A stretch of 64,000 nt of DNA. Source: Volvariella volvacea V23. Its lineage: Eukaryota > Basidiomycota > Agaricomycetes > Agaricales > Pluteaceae. Below, in pieces: positions 1-10,920 of this stretch (the stretch's first letter is position 1; each line of letters opens with the position of its first letter). The translations under genes were made by a program, and so were the position numbers. Where the stretch lies: positions 1,625,132 to 1,689,131 of the forward strand of contig KB722738.1 of NCBI GenBank assembly GCA_000349905.1. The letters run 5' to 3'. The notes beneath the pieces are model-generated. The model made no database searches and was not told the DNA's origin. It saw only the letters and a list, made by a program, of their open reading frames with translations.

Positions 1-1100
1 GAGGGGTGTTTGGGAAATCAGAATCCACGTTTTCTGTCGCTGCTTGAGGGGTTTCTGGGTCAGTGGTTGATGTGCCTCCTGAAGGTTTGCTACCAGAATT
101 TGCCGGCTTTGGGAGGGATACTTGTGGCCCGATGAAGAAAAGGTGGAAATGAGTGGATGGGAATAGCATGCAGAGCTGTTCCCAGACATGAGGTGGAAGA
201 GAAGATTCTGCACGAGCCCCAAGGATGAATAATCGTACTTGGGGTTTGCCAACAGCCGCTTCGACAGTCTCTGGTGCGCCCGGAGGAACATGCAGAGTAG
301 TTCGTAGAGCTATCACCAGCCTAAAATGATTATTAATGATATTTGAATCACAATGTGTGCGCACCTGCAAGCGAGCGACTGCCCTCTGGTGTTAGTCGCT
401 GGTTGTTCAAGGTCAGGTTACTGTGTTGGTGTAAAACTGAACCAATCGTAATAGGATAAGTGAGAAGCTTGCTTGCATGTCTACGAGAGCGTTCTGTATC
501 CATCGAGGGGAATCCACGTGTATACCAAAATACATCCCAGTTGGCAAAAGATATGGCCTCTTCATAACCTTGTGGTCCTGCAGAAAAGGTCAGCAAAGAG
601 TGGAGGACTATAGAACTAAAGCACCCACCAGGCAATTCGAATTCGCGCATGCGCCTTCCACTGCGTAGATCGTGTTCATCCTCATTTGCCTCTTTCAGAC
701 GGGGGCAATACTTTTGGTGTTCTTCGTCCTCTTTCCAATGCTCCTCGGAGCAGTGTGTAGGCCATCCACAGTCTGGGCATTCAAACTTAACGAGCCGGGG
801 TTGAGCTTGTGTGTGTGCATGAACATGACTATGGGTGCCTGCACAGATGGGACATGGTGCTAATCCCTGAATAGCCTCCCCTCTGGCTTTGACAGCGGGG
901 AAGGGGGACTTTGAGAATGGGTGTAATAAGTTGTCTTCAGTGAGTAGTGGGACCGGGTCCTTGGGCTTCGAGGGCTTGTTTTTTCGAAGGAAGTTCAGAA
1001 ACGTGCGATTTTGTTGAACGTGAATCCTCGGGACATAGCGCGGTGGACGAGGCCGAAGGAGTAACGGTGGTGGCCTGTACCGGACGAGGAAGAAGACCAT
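1..1100 (-). CDS. MSS51: MSS51-like mitochondrial COX1 translation factor (3' end beyond window)
   Basis: Mss51 activates translation of COX1 mRNA and helps assemble cytochrome c oxidase in mitochondria. The protein starts at the ATG at 1098-1100 with a basic, Pro-rich leader. A MYND-type zinc finger follows at residues 83-132 (CPIC, then CPDCGW, THC, H and YC). CP dipeptides at 83, 108 and 132 resemble the heme-responsive CPX motifs reported for yeast Mss51. Two introns are visible: 578-628, which has no stop codon and keeps frame, and 310-364, where acceptor ATAG gives the join S-L-A-A-L-R. After the second intron the frame runs to base 1 with the family motif LGARAESSLP. Only 100 bases separate its start from HIS3, so they share a bidirectional promoter. 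The stop codon lies outside the window. Confidence 0.9.
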
Positions 1101-1200
1101 GAAATTGATGTTGACAGTTGTTGATCTGCAGCTTCCTACACACTTGCCAGGCGCTCCCGCGTTGTTGTTTCTTGTTGTCCTGGGCCATTTATCCCTCCAG
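1101..1200. promoter_or_regulatory. Bidirectional promoter MSS51/HIS3
   Basis: A 100-base spacer separates the divergent start codons of MSS51 and HIS3, so both core promoters and 5' UTRs must fit here. No clear TATA box or Gcn4 site (TGACTCA) is visible. Confidence 0.6.
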
Positions 1201-2022
1201 ATGTCCCAATCACCAAGGGTTGCTACGATTTCGAGGAAGACCTCTGAGACTCAGATTGAGGTCACTATCAACCTGGACACTCAACCAGGATCTGGTCTCA
1301 CTCAAGTAATCGATGTATCCACTGGTATCGGGTTCCTCGATCATGTGGGTAACTCATTTTGCACGCTTACATCGCCGCGCTAAAGGTGCTCTTGAGTAGA
1401 TGTATACAGCGCTTGCGAAACATAGCGGGATGTCCTTACAGATGAAATGCACAGGAGATCTTTGGATTGATGATCACCACACAGCTGATATGTCATTTGA
1501 CCCTCGGCCATGAATGCGCAAATGAATGATTGGTTATTTTGTACAGGACAGCGCCATTGCGCTAGGAACCGCATTCAAGCAGGCACTGGGGGAAGTGCGT
1601 GGTATTCGTCGATACGGCACCGGGTTTGCACCACTGGACGAGGTACTCTTCCAATGCAGGCCCCCAAATTCATGATATTGACCCCTCGAAGGCACTGTCC
1701 AGAGCAGTCATTGACATCTGCTCTCGCCCATATTGCGTCACAGATATGGGGCTCAAGCGAGAAAAGATTGGTGATTTATCGACGGAGATGATACCTCACA
1801 TATTCTACTCCTTTGCGATAGCTTCTGGTGTTACCCTGCACGTAGATGTTTTGAGGGGAGAGAATGACCATCACAGGTAAGATCCACACAAGCTGCATCA
1901 ATTGTCCGTCAATTTATTCGATCAGGTCCGAGTCGGCTTTTAAGGCTCTTGCATTGGCGATTCGCCAAGCTATTGAACGTACAGGTAGCAACGATGTGCC
2001 CAGTACCAAAGGCGTACTTTGA
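1201..2022 (+). CDS. HIS3: Imidazoleglycerol-phosphate dehydratase
   Basis: This enzyme converts imidazole glycerol phosphate to imidazole acetol phosphate in histidine synthesis. The exons are 1201-1344, 1400-1487, 1545-1642, 1692-1876 and 1926-2022, giving 203 residues, close to the usual size of about 200-220. Family motifs are complete: GIGFLDHM, the metal-binding DDHHTAED and the second metal-site motif [14 protein letters not shown]. The third exon joins in frame only if the intron 1488-1544 is removed with AT-AC ends (ATATGT...GTAC), which recreates the Glu of HHTAED. GT-AG pairs at this site do not keep the frame. It converges on the M13 peptidase gene with 64 bases between the stops. 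Identity is near certain; the odd intron is an inference. Confidence 0.93.
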
Positions 2023-2086
2023 CAAAATTTGCGAGTGCCCTACATACCGCAAGCCCAGATAAATATACATATACGCGGAAAGCAAA

Positions 2087-5000
2087 CTACCAAAAGATGC
2101 ATTGTTTATCACGTGGAGGGTTCAACTGATACAGAATGCATGATTAACTTGCGCAATTTTGAGTGAGTAGAGCGGCTCACCTTAGCTTTAGAAGAACACT
2201 TGAAGGCCTTGGCAAACTCAGGAATATTAGAGACAGTGCCATCTACGCGATATCGGGTGGGCGAATGAGGGTCAGAGCGAATGCGCTGGACCTGTCAACA
2301 AAATCAGTTGGTTTCATAAAGATTACAAGGTAGATGCGGGCGCATACAGCTGCTTCAGGTTTGATGTTTCGTGCCCAGATCCTGGCGAAGGAGATGAAAA
2401 ATAGTTGCTCTCTCGTAAAGTCCAGTCCTGGAAGAAGATATTCATTCCCAGCTTTGAACGAGTCCTCAAAGTTGGCCTTCCAAGCGCGATACGCTTGAAT
2501 GAGGCCAGTGTCACCAATGTTCTCCCCAGAAGTCCTGCAACTTAATTAGTATCAAGTGAGGGCCAGACACATTCTACGTACAAATTTCCCTGAAGACGAA
2601 GGTCAGGATCGTACAGGAACAATCATGCGAGCACTTACATTAACATGGATCTTTCCACCTTTGCCATCATCGATGGTGTATTCTAACACAGAGTTAGGAT
2701 TGGGACAATGACACACCAGCATATACCATACCAGAGTACTGTTTGACAATACAGTCTTGCTTTTTCTTGAAACCAGCATTGGTGGCATCTGTCCACCATT
2801 GCTCAAGTTTACCGTTCTGATTATACAGGCGACCCGCAGAATCAAAGGCGTGCTAGGGGGACATCAATTTCCGTAAGGCTTAGCTCAGCTAAAATCATAG
2901 AAAACATACTGTCAGTTCGTGAGAAGCCACATGTCCAAAAGCGCCATAAGAGAGATATGCGGGCCTGGAACAACGTCAATTTAAGAGACTGTAAGAAACG
3001 CTTTGCTCCATACCAGCTCTTGTGGAAGAATGGTGGCTGTAAAATACCGGCTGGGAAAACGATCTAGGCATTCCAAAGATGAATGGCATTCATTCAGTCA
3101 ACCACAAGTAACTGACCTCATTCGCAGGCGGATTAAAGTATGCATTCACTGTTGAAGGGAACATCTCCCAGGTGTTGGGATTGCGAGTTTTACCCAACTG
3201 GAGCCATTGTTTAGATTGTGCGCTTGCCCTGCATATATGTAGTTTGAAACCCTCGTACGAGGTAAACAGACCAAGGAAACGTACGCGGCGCTGATCATAT
3301 TATCGAAGAAGGTATTCTTGTCAACCTTAACGTTGCTATAGTACCGTAAGATGGACTCTGGGTTTTTAGTGTCCGGTGAGAGTGGGTATCCGACTTTGAC
3401 ACGAATATTGTCGGCCTAATGAATAAATGTAAATTCTAAGCCATGCTTATTATTGGTCTAATGAACCTACCTTCTCAGCTGCAGCTTTAGCGGATTTCTT
3501 GTCCATCCATTGCACGTTGGGCAAGGATACCTTGAATGCATCAACAATATCTACGCAGAACATCAGAATCCACCAACCCACAGTCGGCACGCAGGCGCTT
3601 ACCAGTGATGACCTTTGTGCCTCTCTCCTTGGAATCTCCACCAAACGTTTCGTTCACAAAGTATCTTCCAGATGCAAAACCAAGTGCCTCCTCCACCCTG
3701 CTAAGGCAGTACTCGCCACGATCGCCTAGTGCCCCCTTCTTGATACCTGTTAATACCTCCTCCAATTTCCTATGCGCTTGCCATGCCTTGGTAGATTTAC
3801 CGAGGAATGGTGACAACTTCAATGCCGCCCTAGTAATAAGGTAGCCTTCGATAACCCCGGACGGCGTTTCATCCAGCAACTCCCTGAGAGATTTCAGGTA
3901 GTCGGGGTAGGTGACAATGACACGGTCAGGATAAGCGCGGGGGGTTAACGCAGAGAAATAGGTAGGGAAATGAATTTGTGGGAGACTCTCCGTGAAGTGG
4001 TCGATGGTTCGTGGATTGTATGTTGCAACAGGGTCTTGGTATAGGACATCGCTGTAAGTTCAAAATGTTGAGCTAACATTTAACGCACACACACGCTGAC
4101 ACTTACAGATCCAGACTGGCTGCGGCAATCTTGGTTTCAAATTCGACGACCTTCTTTGCAAGCTTGCGAGCTTGACGGGATCTATTTGTGGGCTTGTCAT
4201 CACCCGGGTTTTTACCGGGCTCGTTGCCATCATCATCCCAAGGTGGCCATGGCCAGGGAGGCCAATAAGTAACCTCATCGTTCTTGATGGAGAAAGTGGA
4301 CTGTGATTGTTCTTGCACCTGCTGCAGGGCCTCGTCTTCTTCAGATAGCGTATAGAAGAGGCTTTCGACGACCTCGCGGTACACATCCACAATAGCTTCC
4401 TCTTCATAATATTCCTAGAAAACTATTAGCACTCGTAATAAAAGAATAGTCAAATGACAAACCTTGGTTGGGAGACCTAAGGGAGGCTGATAGAACCACA
4501 GAACCATGTAATCTGGGTCATCTCCGGCATCTCCTTCGATTGCGAACGAGAAAAACGCGTCCATGCCTAGACAGAAGCGTACATAAGTGTTGTCCTCAAC
4601 CCTTCGGACCACATACCTCGGGAATGTAGGTATGCCAGTGCAGCCGTCAAGCCCTTCGAGCTTGTCATGTCCTCCTTTGTACCAATGTCCGTATCATCTT
4701 CCCTATACAGCCTTCTGACCGTCCTTACAACCTGTAGCAATGGCAGAGTGCCAAGATCATCCAACTTGCCCTCATCCAAGCATGAAGCATAGAAATTGCG
4801 CAGTTTACGAAGAATTTCCTTGTCTGCAGATGACGAGAAATCCTCTGGCACCTCGTCGGACTCCAAGACACGTTGAATTATTTGCTTGTTTTGCTGTGCC
4901 AATGCTTCGAAGTTGCCAAAAGTACTCTTGTCAGCGGGCAATGGATGAGCCTTGAGCCATCCACCATCTTCACGAGAAACGGTAAGCAGTAGCCGAAATT

Positions 5001-5875
5001 ACGAGAACTCTAACGCACTAGCATAATCATAAAAGTTTTCACACGGGTCTTGTGCCATGTCTAGAGATGAAAGAATAGTCCCGGCCAAAACGATACACTC
5101 TGGTGTTAGGCATGGTTGCTAATTTATACATGAATTTTGAGAAGTTGAATAAGACGATGGGCGTGCTTACGTCGCGAGAGGGTGGAGTAGGGCCCGGAAG
5201 ACCAACTGTCGTTGTCGTTACACTAGTATGAGTTTCGGTGACCGTGGAGGTTTGAGTTGAAGTGGAAATAGTAGTGGAGACCTCTGTGGTTGTCGAGGCG
5301 CCTCCCCCACCCCGTGTGCGTGTGAAGGTTATGGTTTCTCTGTCTGTCTCTGTCTCTGTCTCTGTCTCCGTCTCTATTGCGGTTTCTGTAGCTGTCCTGG
5401 TCCAAGTCGCTGTGGTCGTTATGGTCGCAGTGGAGGGAGGACCGGGAATTGGATAACCGTCTCCTGGATGACGCCCTCGTTCAACATTCAGCTTGTGTTG
5501 TGCTCCCGCAAATAAACCGATGAAAACCTGTCATTTGGAGCAATAAATGCGCTGAGAAGCGTGTGTTGTTGTGGACAAGCAACGTACAGAACTGAGCAAA
5601 AGCAGTATGAGAACAAAGATGAGCAGAACTTTGGTGAGCGGAGTTAAAGGTTCTTGAACAAGCGATGATATGCGTTCGGACCATGTTGATTTGCGTCCAA
5701 CTTCAGAGCCTTGGTCGGAGTCATTCCCTCGTATTAAAGGAGTCCCCTCTGTGGACACACATGCATTGCAACAGGCGAAGAATGGAGCCGAGTGGCCTTG
5801 GTGAGCAAGCGTAGGGAAAGACGGGGGCAACAACTCACCCTCGACGGTCGAGGGTCTTGGTGACCGCTCCACCAT
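2087..5875 (-). CDS. Peptidase M13 (neprilysin/endothelin-converting-enzyme family), type II membrane protein
   Basis: A zinc metallo-endopeptidase, probably acting outside the cell or in secretory compartments. A short cytoplasmic tail from the ATG at 5873-5875 is followed, after intron 5749-5838, by a single hydrophobic anchor (LLIFVLILLLLSS). A Thr-rich stalk with a TE repeat comes next, coded by a GAGACA hexamer tract near 5337-5374. The N-terminal M13 domain has DPCENFYDYA and GGWLKAHP. The catalytic zinc motif HELTH is split by an intron after the Thr near 2917, and the third ligand motif ENIGDTG lies near 2515. The last exon ends in CIFW and stop, matching the CxxW terminus typical of M13 enzymes. 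There are many introns of about 50 bases; I estimate 850-900 residues. Substrate is unknown. Confidence 0.92.
5337..5374. repeat. GAGACA/TGTCTC hexamer microsatellite in the M13 stalk
   Basis: Several near-perfect copies of the hexamer lie inside the coding exon and are read on the minus strand as Glu-Thr repeats. The same hexamer, in another frame, makes Arg-Asp repeats in the gene at 35876-37777. Confidence 0.85.
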
Positions 5876-6045
5876 TGTCGATTAGTCTGAGGCAACGGGG
5901 ATTGTGGCAGTGGGAGTTGTATATAAGGGAGGTTAAGCCTCGATACTGCCTCGCGGACTACACACGAGTTGTCTCTTTCCTTTTCTGGCAATTTGCCGGA
6001 GAACATTGCCCCATTAGGCTATTACAGCTACTGTACAACACAAAC

Positions 6046-7604
6046 TCAACATTCAGCGCGCTCATCCCCTATACACGGTCCTCTTCCCTCAGCTTGCATG
6101 TCCATCACTTGCCAAACATTGCACCCTTTCCCGTCGTTCTGCGCCCCAGCGTAGCACGTCCACCAGTATTTATCTGTCAACCCATCCGTCCGATTCTTCA
6201 TGTCTGGCCGAAGTATTGTAGGGACATCGCACTTGCATCTTGGTATGGCAGAGGGATGGAAATCAGGCCGGTAAAACCGAAATGTTATATTGATGCGGCA
6301 ACTGGAGGGATCACTGCACGTTTCCCCGTCCCTTGGGAATTGTGGATGATACAGGTCGACAGCCGATTGAGGCGGGATAGAATGCTTGAACTTCTCTTGA
6401 CAGGAGGCATGCATGATCGTCAACTGAAAGGATCATACTGAGTGTCACAAATAGAAACTATTCTGCAATAATGACACACCGAATTGTGGGGTAGTGGTAT
6501 GTTAAAGGTTCGTGCCCTGCGAGTTTCAGCTTCATCTTTCGGGATCACTTCGCGTAGACTGAAAATCCTTCTGACACCTAGCAAAAGACCTTAGTGTCAG
6601 CGTCATCTCATGCACTGTTGAGTATCATACCCAGACTTAATGAGGCAATGGTTGGGTATGGCCCCAAGTAAGTGAGCTGATCAGAATGCCAGCCGACGCT
6701 CTCCTTTCCTCCTTCATAACAATTGGAGGCAGCGACATTGGCACTCCAGATGTTTTGCTCTTTTAATTTTCCGGCCCATTCGAGTGGGTATCTAGTCCGT
6801 CTTTTCATCTCTTCGTTCACAACTCGTTCCACTATCTTGCATGCTTCCTCCATGGCTGGCGGGAAAGCTTCAGGAGGGTCTGTCTTTCGACCATTATACC
6901 TGATCCAGGATGTCCGGATGTCAATTTATCTGGCGAACTAAACGATGGTAGTTCGTTCACCAAAACTGGGCAGCCTCGTGCCAAGACTGTTGGTCCCCAT
7001 CATCTATTCTTCTTGCAAAGAATGACGTACGATGAGGACTCTCCACGAGCCGATCAAAAAGCCACCATTTATTGCGTTTCCAGTGGTTTGACAAATCCAG
7101 CATGGTATAAAATAATGAGCATGCTAACTCGGGTGGCAGAATGGACAGATGCATTGTGCAGGGTGTATGTTTCTCAACGAGGGCGGGATTGGACAGCATC
7201 AGTGGAGGGAGACGAGGTATCAAAGCCTTCTTAGGTCCAGATGGAAGGCGATTGAGTACTGACATCAAATTTGCCACTGGTCTCTTGCTTCCGCTTGCAA
7301 TTCGATCTCGTGTTGTGATTGTGCTACTGTTGCTGTATTCACCCGTGTCCACTGTCTTTGCATTGGGTGCATCATGTTTCGTCTTCTTGGAGGGCGAACG
7401 CATTAGCCAATCTTCGAGAGATTTACGTTTGCTAGCTCGGCGCTTGCCGCGCTGCTGTTGCTGTAGAATAGCTGCTGCTTCTTGCACGTCGCCTTGGGCT
7501 TGGACTAATGCCTCTAGAACATCTTCTTGACTTGGATTCAAGGTAGTAATGGTGCTAAGGACCAGTGCAACAAGCGTATCGGTGTCGATGCTGGAGGAGC
7601 TCAT
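6046..7604 (-). CDS. CUE - AlkB-like 2OG-Fe(II) dioxygenase - GRF zinc finger protein
   Basis: A predicted nuclear DNA/RNA alkylation-repair dioxygenase. From the ATG at 7602-7604: a CUE-like ubiquitin-binding helical segment (about residues 13-48, LNPSQEDVLEAL then GDVQEAAAIL), a basic linker with KKTK, then the AlkB fold. Iron and 2-oxoglutarate residues are all visible: HSD in GWHSDQLTYLGP, the distal His in KHSIPP, and Arg in INITFRFYR. The motif NSLTIMHASCQ is typical of ALKBH2/3-type enzymes. The C-terminus is a GRF-type zinc finger (CKC ... WWTC ... GCNVW), a module that binds single-stranded DNA in other repair proteins. Two introns near 6545-6608 and 6427-6478 join in frame. The start is 95 bases from that of the M24 peptidase. 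The CUE call is less sure than the other two domains. Confidence 0.88.
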
Positions 7605-7699
7605 TCAAGGACCTGGATGACTCACGGGACGGTTGCCGGCACCAGAACGGCGCGAACCGGCCGTTACCCAGATTGATTAGAACTTGGCCAGTTGCAACC
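7605..7699. promoter_or_regulatory. Bidirectional promoter with a TGACTCA site
   Basis: The 95 bases between the divergent AlkB-like and M24 peptidase start codons contain TGACTCA at 7618-7624, the consensus for Gcn4/AP-1 bZIP factors. Binding is inferred from the match only. Confidence 0.5.
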
Positions 7700-9528
7700 A
7701 TGGTCCTCCCAAAGTTGGACCAGCCGCGCACATCGCGGAACCAGGATGGAGCCACCAAGCTATCCTACACCTTCTGGGGGACCATTCTATTGGTATTTGT
7801 TCAAAATCCTTCATCACCCTTGCGAGGTCATATTAATGCTCATTGGTCCTAGAGTATTGTTGGCATAGGCTATTCGTGTTCAGCAGCATTGAATGCCTTT
7901 GTATACCATGGTGCAGCTACCGGCAGGAGTTGGAAATACCACGCTCCGTCCCACGTAAAGGATCATTGCGCTCACATCCCTCCTATCCCCGACTCGGTAT
8001 ACTTGGACAGGCAGCAGAAATTAGCGGAGACCCTCGTGCACATTAATGCGTCAGCGTATATAGCTGAACCTGGTGCAAACGCTTTATTCTATGCCAACGT
8101 CTCCTCCGCCACTTGGCGCTTATCAGAACGACCGTTGTTGGTTATCATCGCGCCGCAAGCTACAACAGATGGGGATATACGCCCTACCATATCTATTCTG
8201 ACCCCAAAGGTGCATCCCTTGTAATTCCTTCACTTCCTCGCCTAGCTAATTGGTGATCCGGAAACATCCAGTTTGAGGCTACCAGGGCAAAATTGCTTTC
8301 CATTCCGTCTGCCAACGCAATTCATTTCGTAGAATGGGCAGAAGAATCCGATCCCTATCAAACAGCCATTTCCGTCCTATCTAAACCCGTCTCGACCATT
8401 TATGTTGATAACAACATTCGTCACTTCCTCGCTGACGGACTTCAGCGAGCTCTTCCGCATTCCCAAGTCGTCTCGGCACCTTTGGAGATAACTCAATTGC
8501 GTGAGCGGAAGTCAAGTGCCGAAATCGAGATTCTCAAATGCGCTAACGAGGTTAGGACGTTGCCTTTTTCTTTGTGCGCTTCGTCGACATACTTTATTGA
8601 TCAATCATGCCGTACTTTGGCCAGGCTACTTTGCTGGCAGTAAGGGACACCCACTCTAGAATGTACATCGGCATGAAGGAATCAGAAGCACGCAGCATGA
8701 TGTCCTCGGCCCTGTCCGCGGTAGGCCTCAAAAGTGGTGGCTGCTTGACCTTATTCGGTGGTATGTTCCGTTCTCAATGGTCATCCGACGGTTTTTGAAT
8801 CGCCCCCTCTTCCCTCCCCTTGATATACCATAGAAAACGCTGCTTTACCCCATGGCAGCGGAACAGATCGTGTCCTTGGCAGTTCAGATTTTGCCTTGTT
8901 TGATTGTACAGCTTCCTTACACGGGTATTGGAGTGACATCACGAGGGTGCGTTGTACTGCCATTTATTCTCGCAACTATGTTGGGTGATATTAATTCTTG
9001 TCTCTCGACAGACTGTAGCCCTCCCCGAGTCACAAATACCGAAAGAGCACCTGCAGATATGGAGCCACGTGCACGATGCACAGATTGTTGCGCTTCGCTC
9101 CGCAGGTTCCGGGGCGTTAACAAGCCAAGTAGATGAAACCGCACGGGGGTATTTAGGTAAGTTGGGCTACGCAGAATACTTTACTCATAGACTTGGGCAT
9201 GGTGGGTAATGTGATTTATGGGACATTAAGCGCCTTTCTAATTCGACTCATCACCATCAATTAGGTATCGGACTAGAGGTCCACGAGCAGCCTTATCTAC
9301 GTGGTGGAAGTAATGACACTATCCTGCCTGGCCACACTTTTTCAGATGAACCGGGCATCTATATAGAGAATAAGGTCCGTCGTTGCTTTGTCCATTTTAT
9401 TCATGAAGCTGAATGTGGCATAGGTAGGGGTCCGTTTGGAGGATTGCTTTTACATCAATGAAAACGGTGATCCGGTACTTCTCACTGAGGGTGCTGGAGG
9501 GCAATCCCATTCTCCCTGGGCGCCATGA
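7700..9528 (+). CDS. Membrane-anchored M24 family peptidase (Xaa-Pro aminopeptidase-like)
   Basis: Predicted metallo-aminopeptidase of the aminopeptidase P/prolidase family. The start at 7700 gives a short tail and, across the in-phase intron 7793-7852, a hydrophobic signal anchor (FWGTILL joined to SIVGIGYS). A creatinase-type N domain follows, from the segment HAPSHVKDHCAHIPPIP to about KFEATRAKL. The catalytic domain has all five ligand motifs: the Asp pair in FDCTASLHGYWSDITR, His in LGHGIGLEVHEQP, Glu in DEPGIYIE and Glu in VRLED. It ends GGQSHSPWAP and stop. The anchor suggests a secretory or vacuolar-membrane location. Xaa-Pro dipeptidase remains an alternative specificity. Confidence 0.9.
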
Positions 9529-10100
9529 CCTAAAAGACGAACAAATATACCCCAGTCGGCGAATCCATACCTACCAGAGTTATGCGACGCAAGAGGTAAC
9601 GATCACCTATATATGCACGAACAGACTGCACCTGCCTAAACAAAACTCAGATAGCGATGACATTGCGAGTATGGATAAGATAACATGAAAATGCAGATCG
9701 ACGGCATATACTATGCCTGGAAGAAAGCAGCAACAGGATAGCCTTCTCAAAAAAAAAAAAGAAAAAAAGTAGGACTGGTACAGTGGGGTAATGATATATA
9801 TGAGTGTGGTTAACAACAACAGATGCAGAGGTACGGCAATGTGAAAGGAGAGATAGTATGGAAGTAGTCATGTTGTAGGGTATTAAAGGTTCATCAGTTC
9901 ATCGGGGGACGGGGATGGCAAAGGAATGGAGTGTGGAGATAGTACAGGCCTGAATGTAGGTATCTGATTTGATGCTTGTTTCAAGAATGGATTCCTAGTT
10001 TGATTCCGAGAAATGGGGGATGCTAGATAGAGGTCAAGGGATGGTCAGCCAAGCGTCAAGGCAGATTTGATTTGAGAGATATAGTCATGGATTGAAGATA
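9529..10100. other. Intergenic, no gene seen
   Basis: Convergent 3' region between the M24 peptidase and the unknown minus-strand gene. It contains an A-rich tract near 9748-9769. The short open frames look like chance. Confidence 0.6.
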
Positions 10101-10861
10101 CTAACATAATACATGTGACGTGAACCATCTGATCGGGGGGCTTGTTGCAAGGGGATACTCGATTTCGATTGTGGGGCTGGGCGATAGTGGGGAATCTGGG
10201 GTATGAGTGCCACCAGTGCGACTCTGTTGGGATGGGTGAATGTTGTCGATATCGTCCACGGGAGTCTTTGCCACGTCAATGCGACCCCGTGGCTTGAGAC
10301 TGAAGGGACGGTCATGCTGGAAAGGCGGTAGGGTAGGAGCAGGGTGACGAATACTTCGAGGAGAGGTAGGTGGGAAGGAGGGTCTGAGTATAGATAGAAA
10401 CTCTTCTAGAGCTTCGGATGGAAGAGCGGACCTGGACGAAAGGGTTACGAGAAGACGAATAGGTAAATGTGGATAAAGCTGGAGATGAAACGCACCTCGG
10501 GGAAGAGTGCGGAGAAGGTATGTCTCTGTCCGCAGACGGTGAGCCGCCCGACGGATCGGGTTGTCTCGGGCGATGGGGGGACTGCAAAGGTCGGAAGGGA
10601 GCAAAAGTTATCAGACGTACAGGGCGGGGGGCGACGAGGACAGGATTATGAGTGTTTGAAGTAATATTCATGATGGCCTGACTGTATGAAGGAGGCCAGG
10701 ATGCTGATCATTGGCTCCAGGGCGGCGGATGGGCCAAACACGGCCAAACAACACGCCAATATGGACAAATACGTCTGCCAAACACGGTAAAGCGGCCCGT
10801 GCAAGGTGTAGTAAGAAAGAAAGTTGAGTAGATCGACGTAAATGCGCTTAAAGGAATCCAT
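10101..10861 (-). CDS. Uncharacterised Ser/Pro-rich protein
   Basis: I do not recognise this protein. A first exon from the ATG at 10859-10861 (starting MDSFKRIYVDLL) joins in frame to a downstream frame if intron 10682-10772 (GTATTT...ATACAG) is removed. A second intron near 10440-10500 (GTGCGT...TCCAG) links to LPSEALEEFLSILRP. The rest is rich in Ser-Pro and Thr-Pro, typical of disordered, phosphorylated regions, and ends at the TAG at 10101-10103. Alternatively translation could start at the ATG at 10671. If the upstream start is right, only 59 bases separate it from the MFS transporter start. Confidence 0.5.
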
Positions 10862-10920
10862 AAATTGTCAGCCCCAACTTACTCCTTCTTCACTCGTTCC
10901 TCCATCTCCTCTCCTTCAGA
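10862..10920. promoter_or_regulatory. Very short divergent promoter
   Basis: Spacer of 59 bases between the predicted start codons of the unknown protein and the MFS transporter. It is pyrimidine-rich on the plus strand just before the transporter ATG. If the unknown gene starts at 10671 the spacer would be about 250 bases. Confidence 0.35.

Noticed and set aside
5337..5374. Short repeats that could suggest a CRISPR array
   Set aside because: The unit is a 6-base coding microsatellite without spacers in a eukaryotic gene.
5223..5405. Minus-strand RNRDRD-type frame resembling an RS/RD protein
   Set aside because: It is the wrong frame of the GAGACA repeat in the M13 stalk; the peptidase frame continues on both sides.
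5857..6441. 194-codon plus-strand open frame
   Set aside because: It lies antisense to the GRF and AlkB exons of the minus-strand gene, whose motifs and splices are convincing; the plus frame has no motif.
9748..9769. A-rich tract as a retroposon poly(A) tail
   Set aside because: There is no coding remnant or target-site duplication beside it; it fits 3' UTR sequence.
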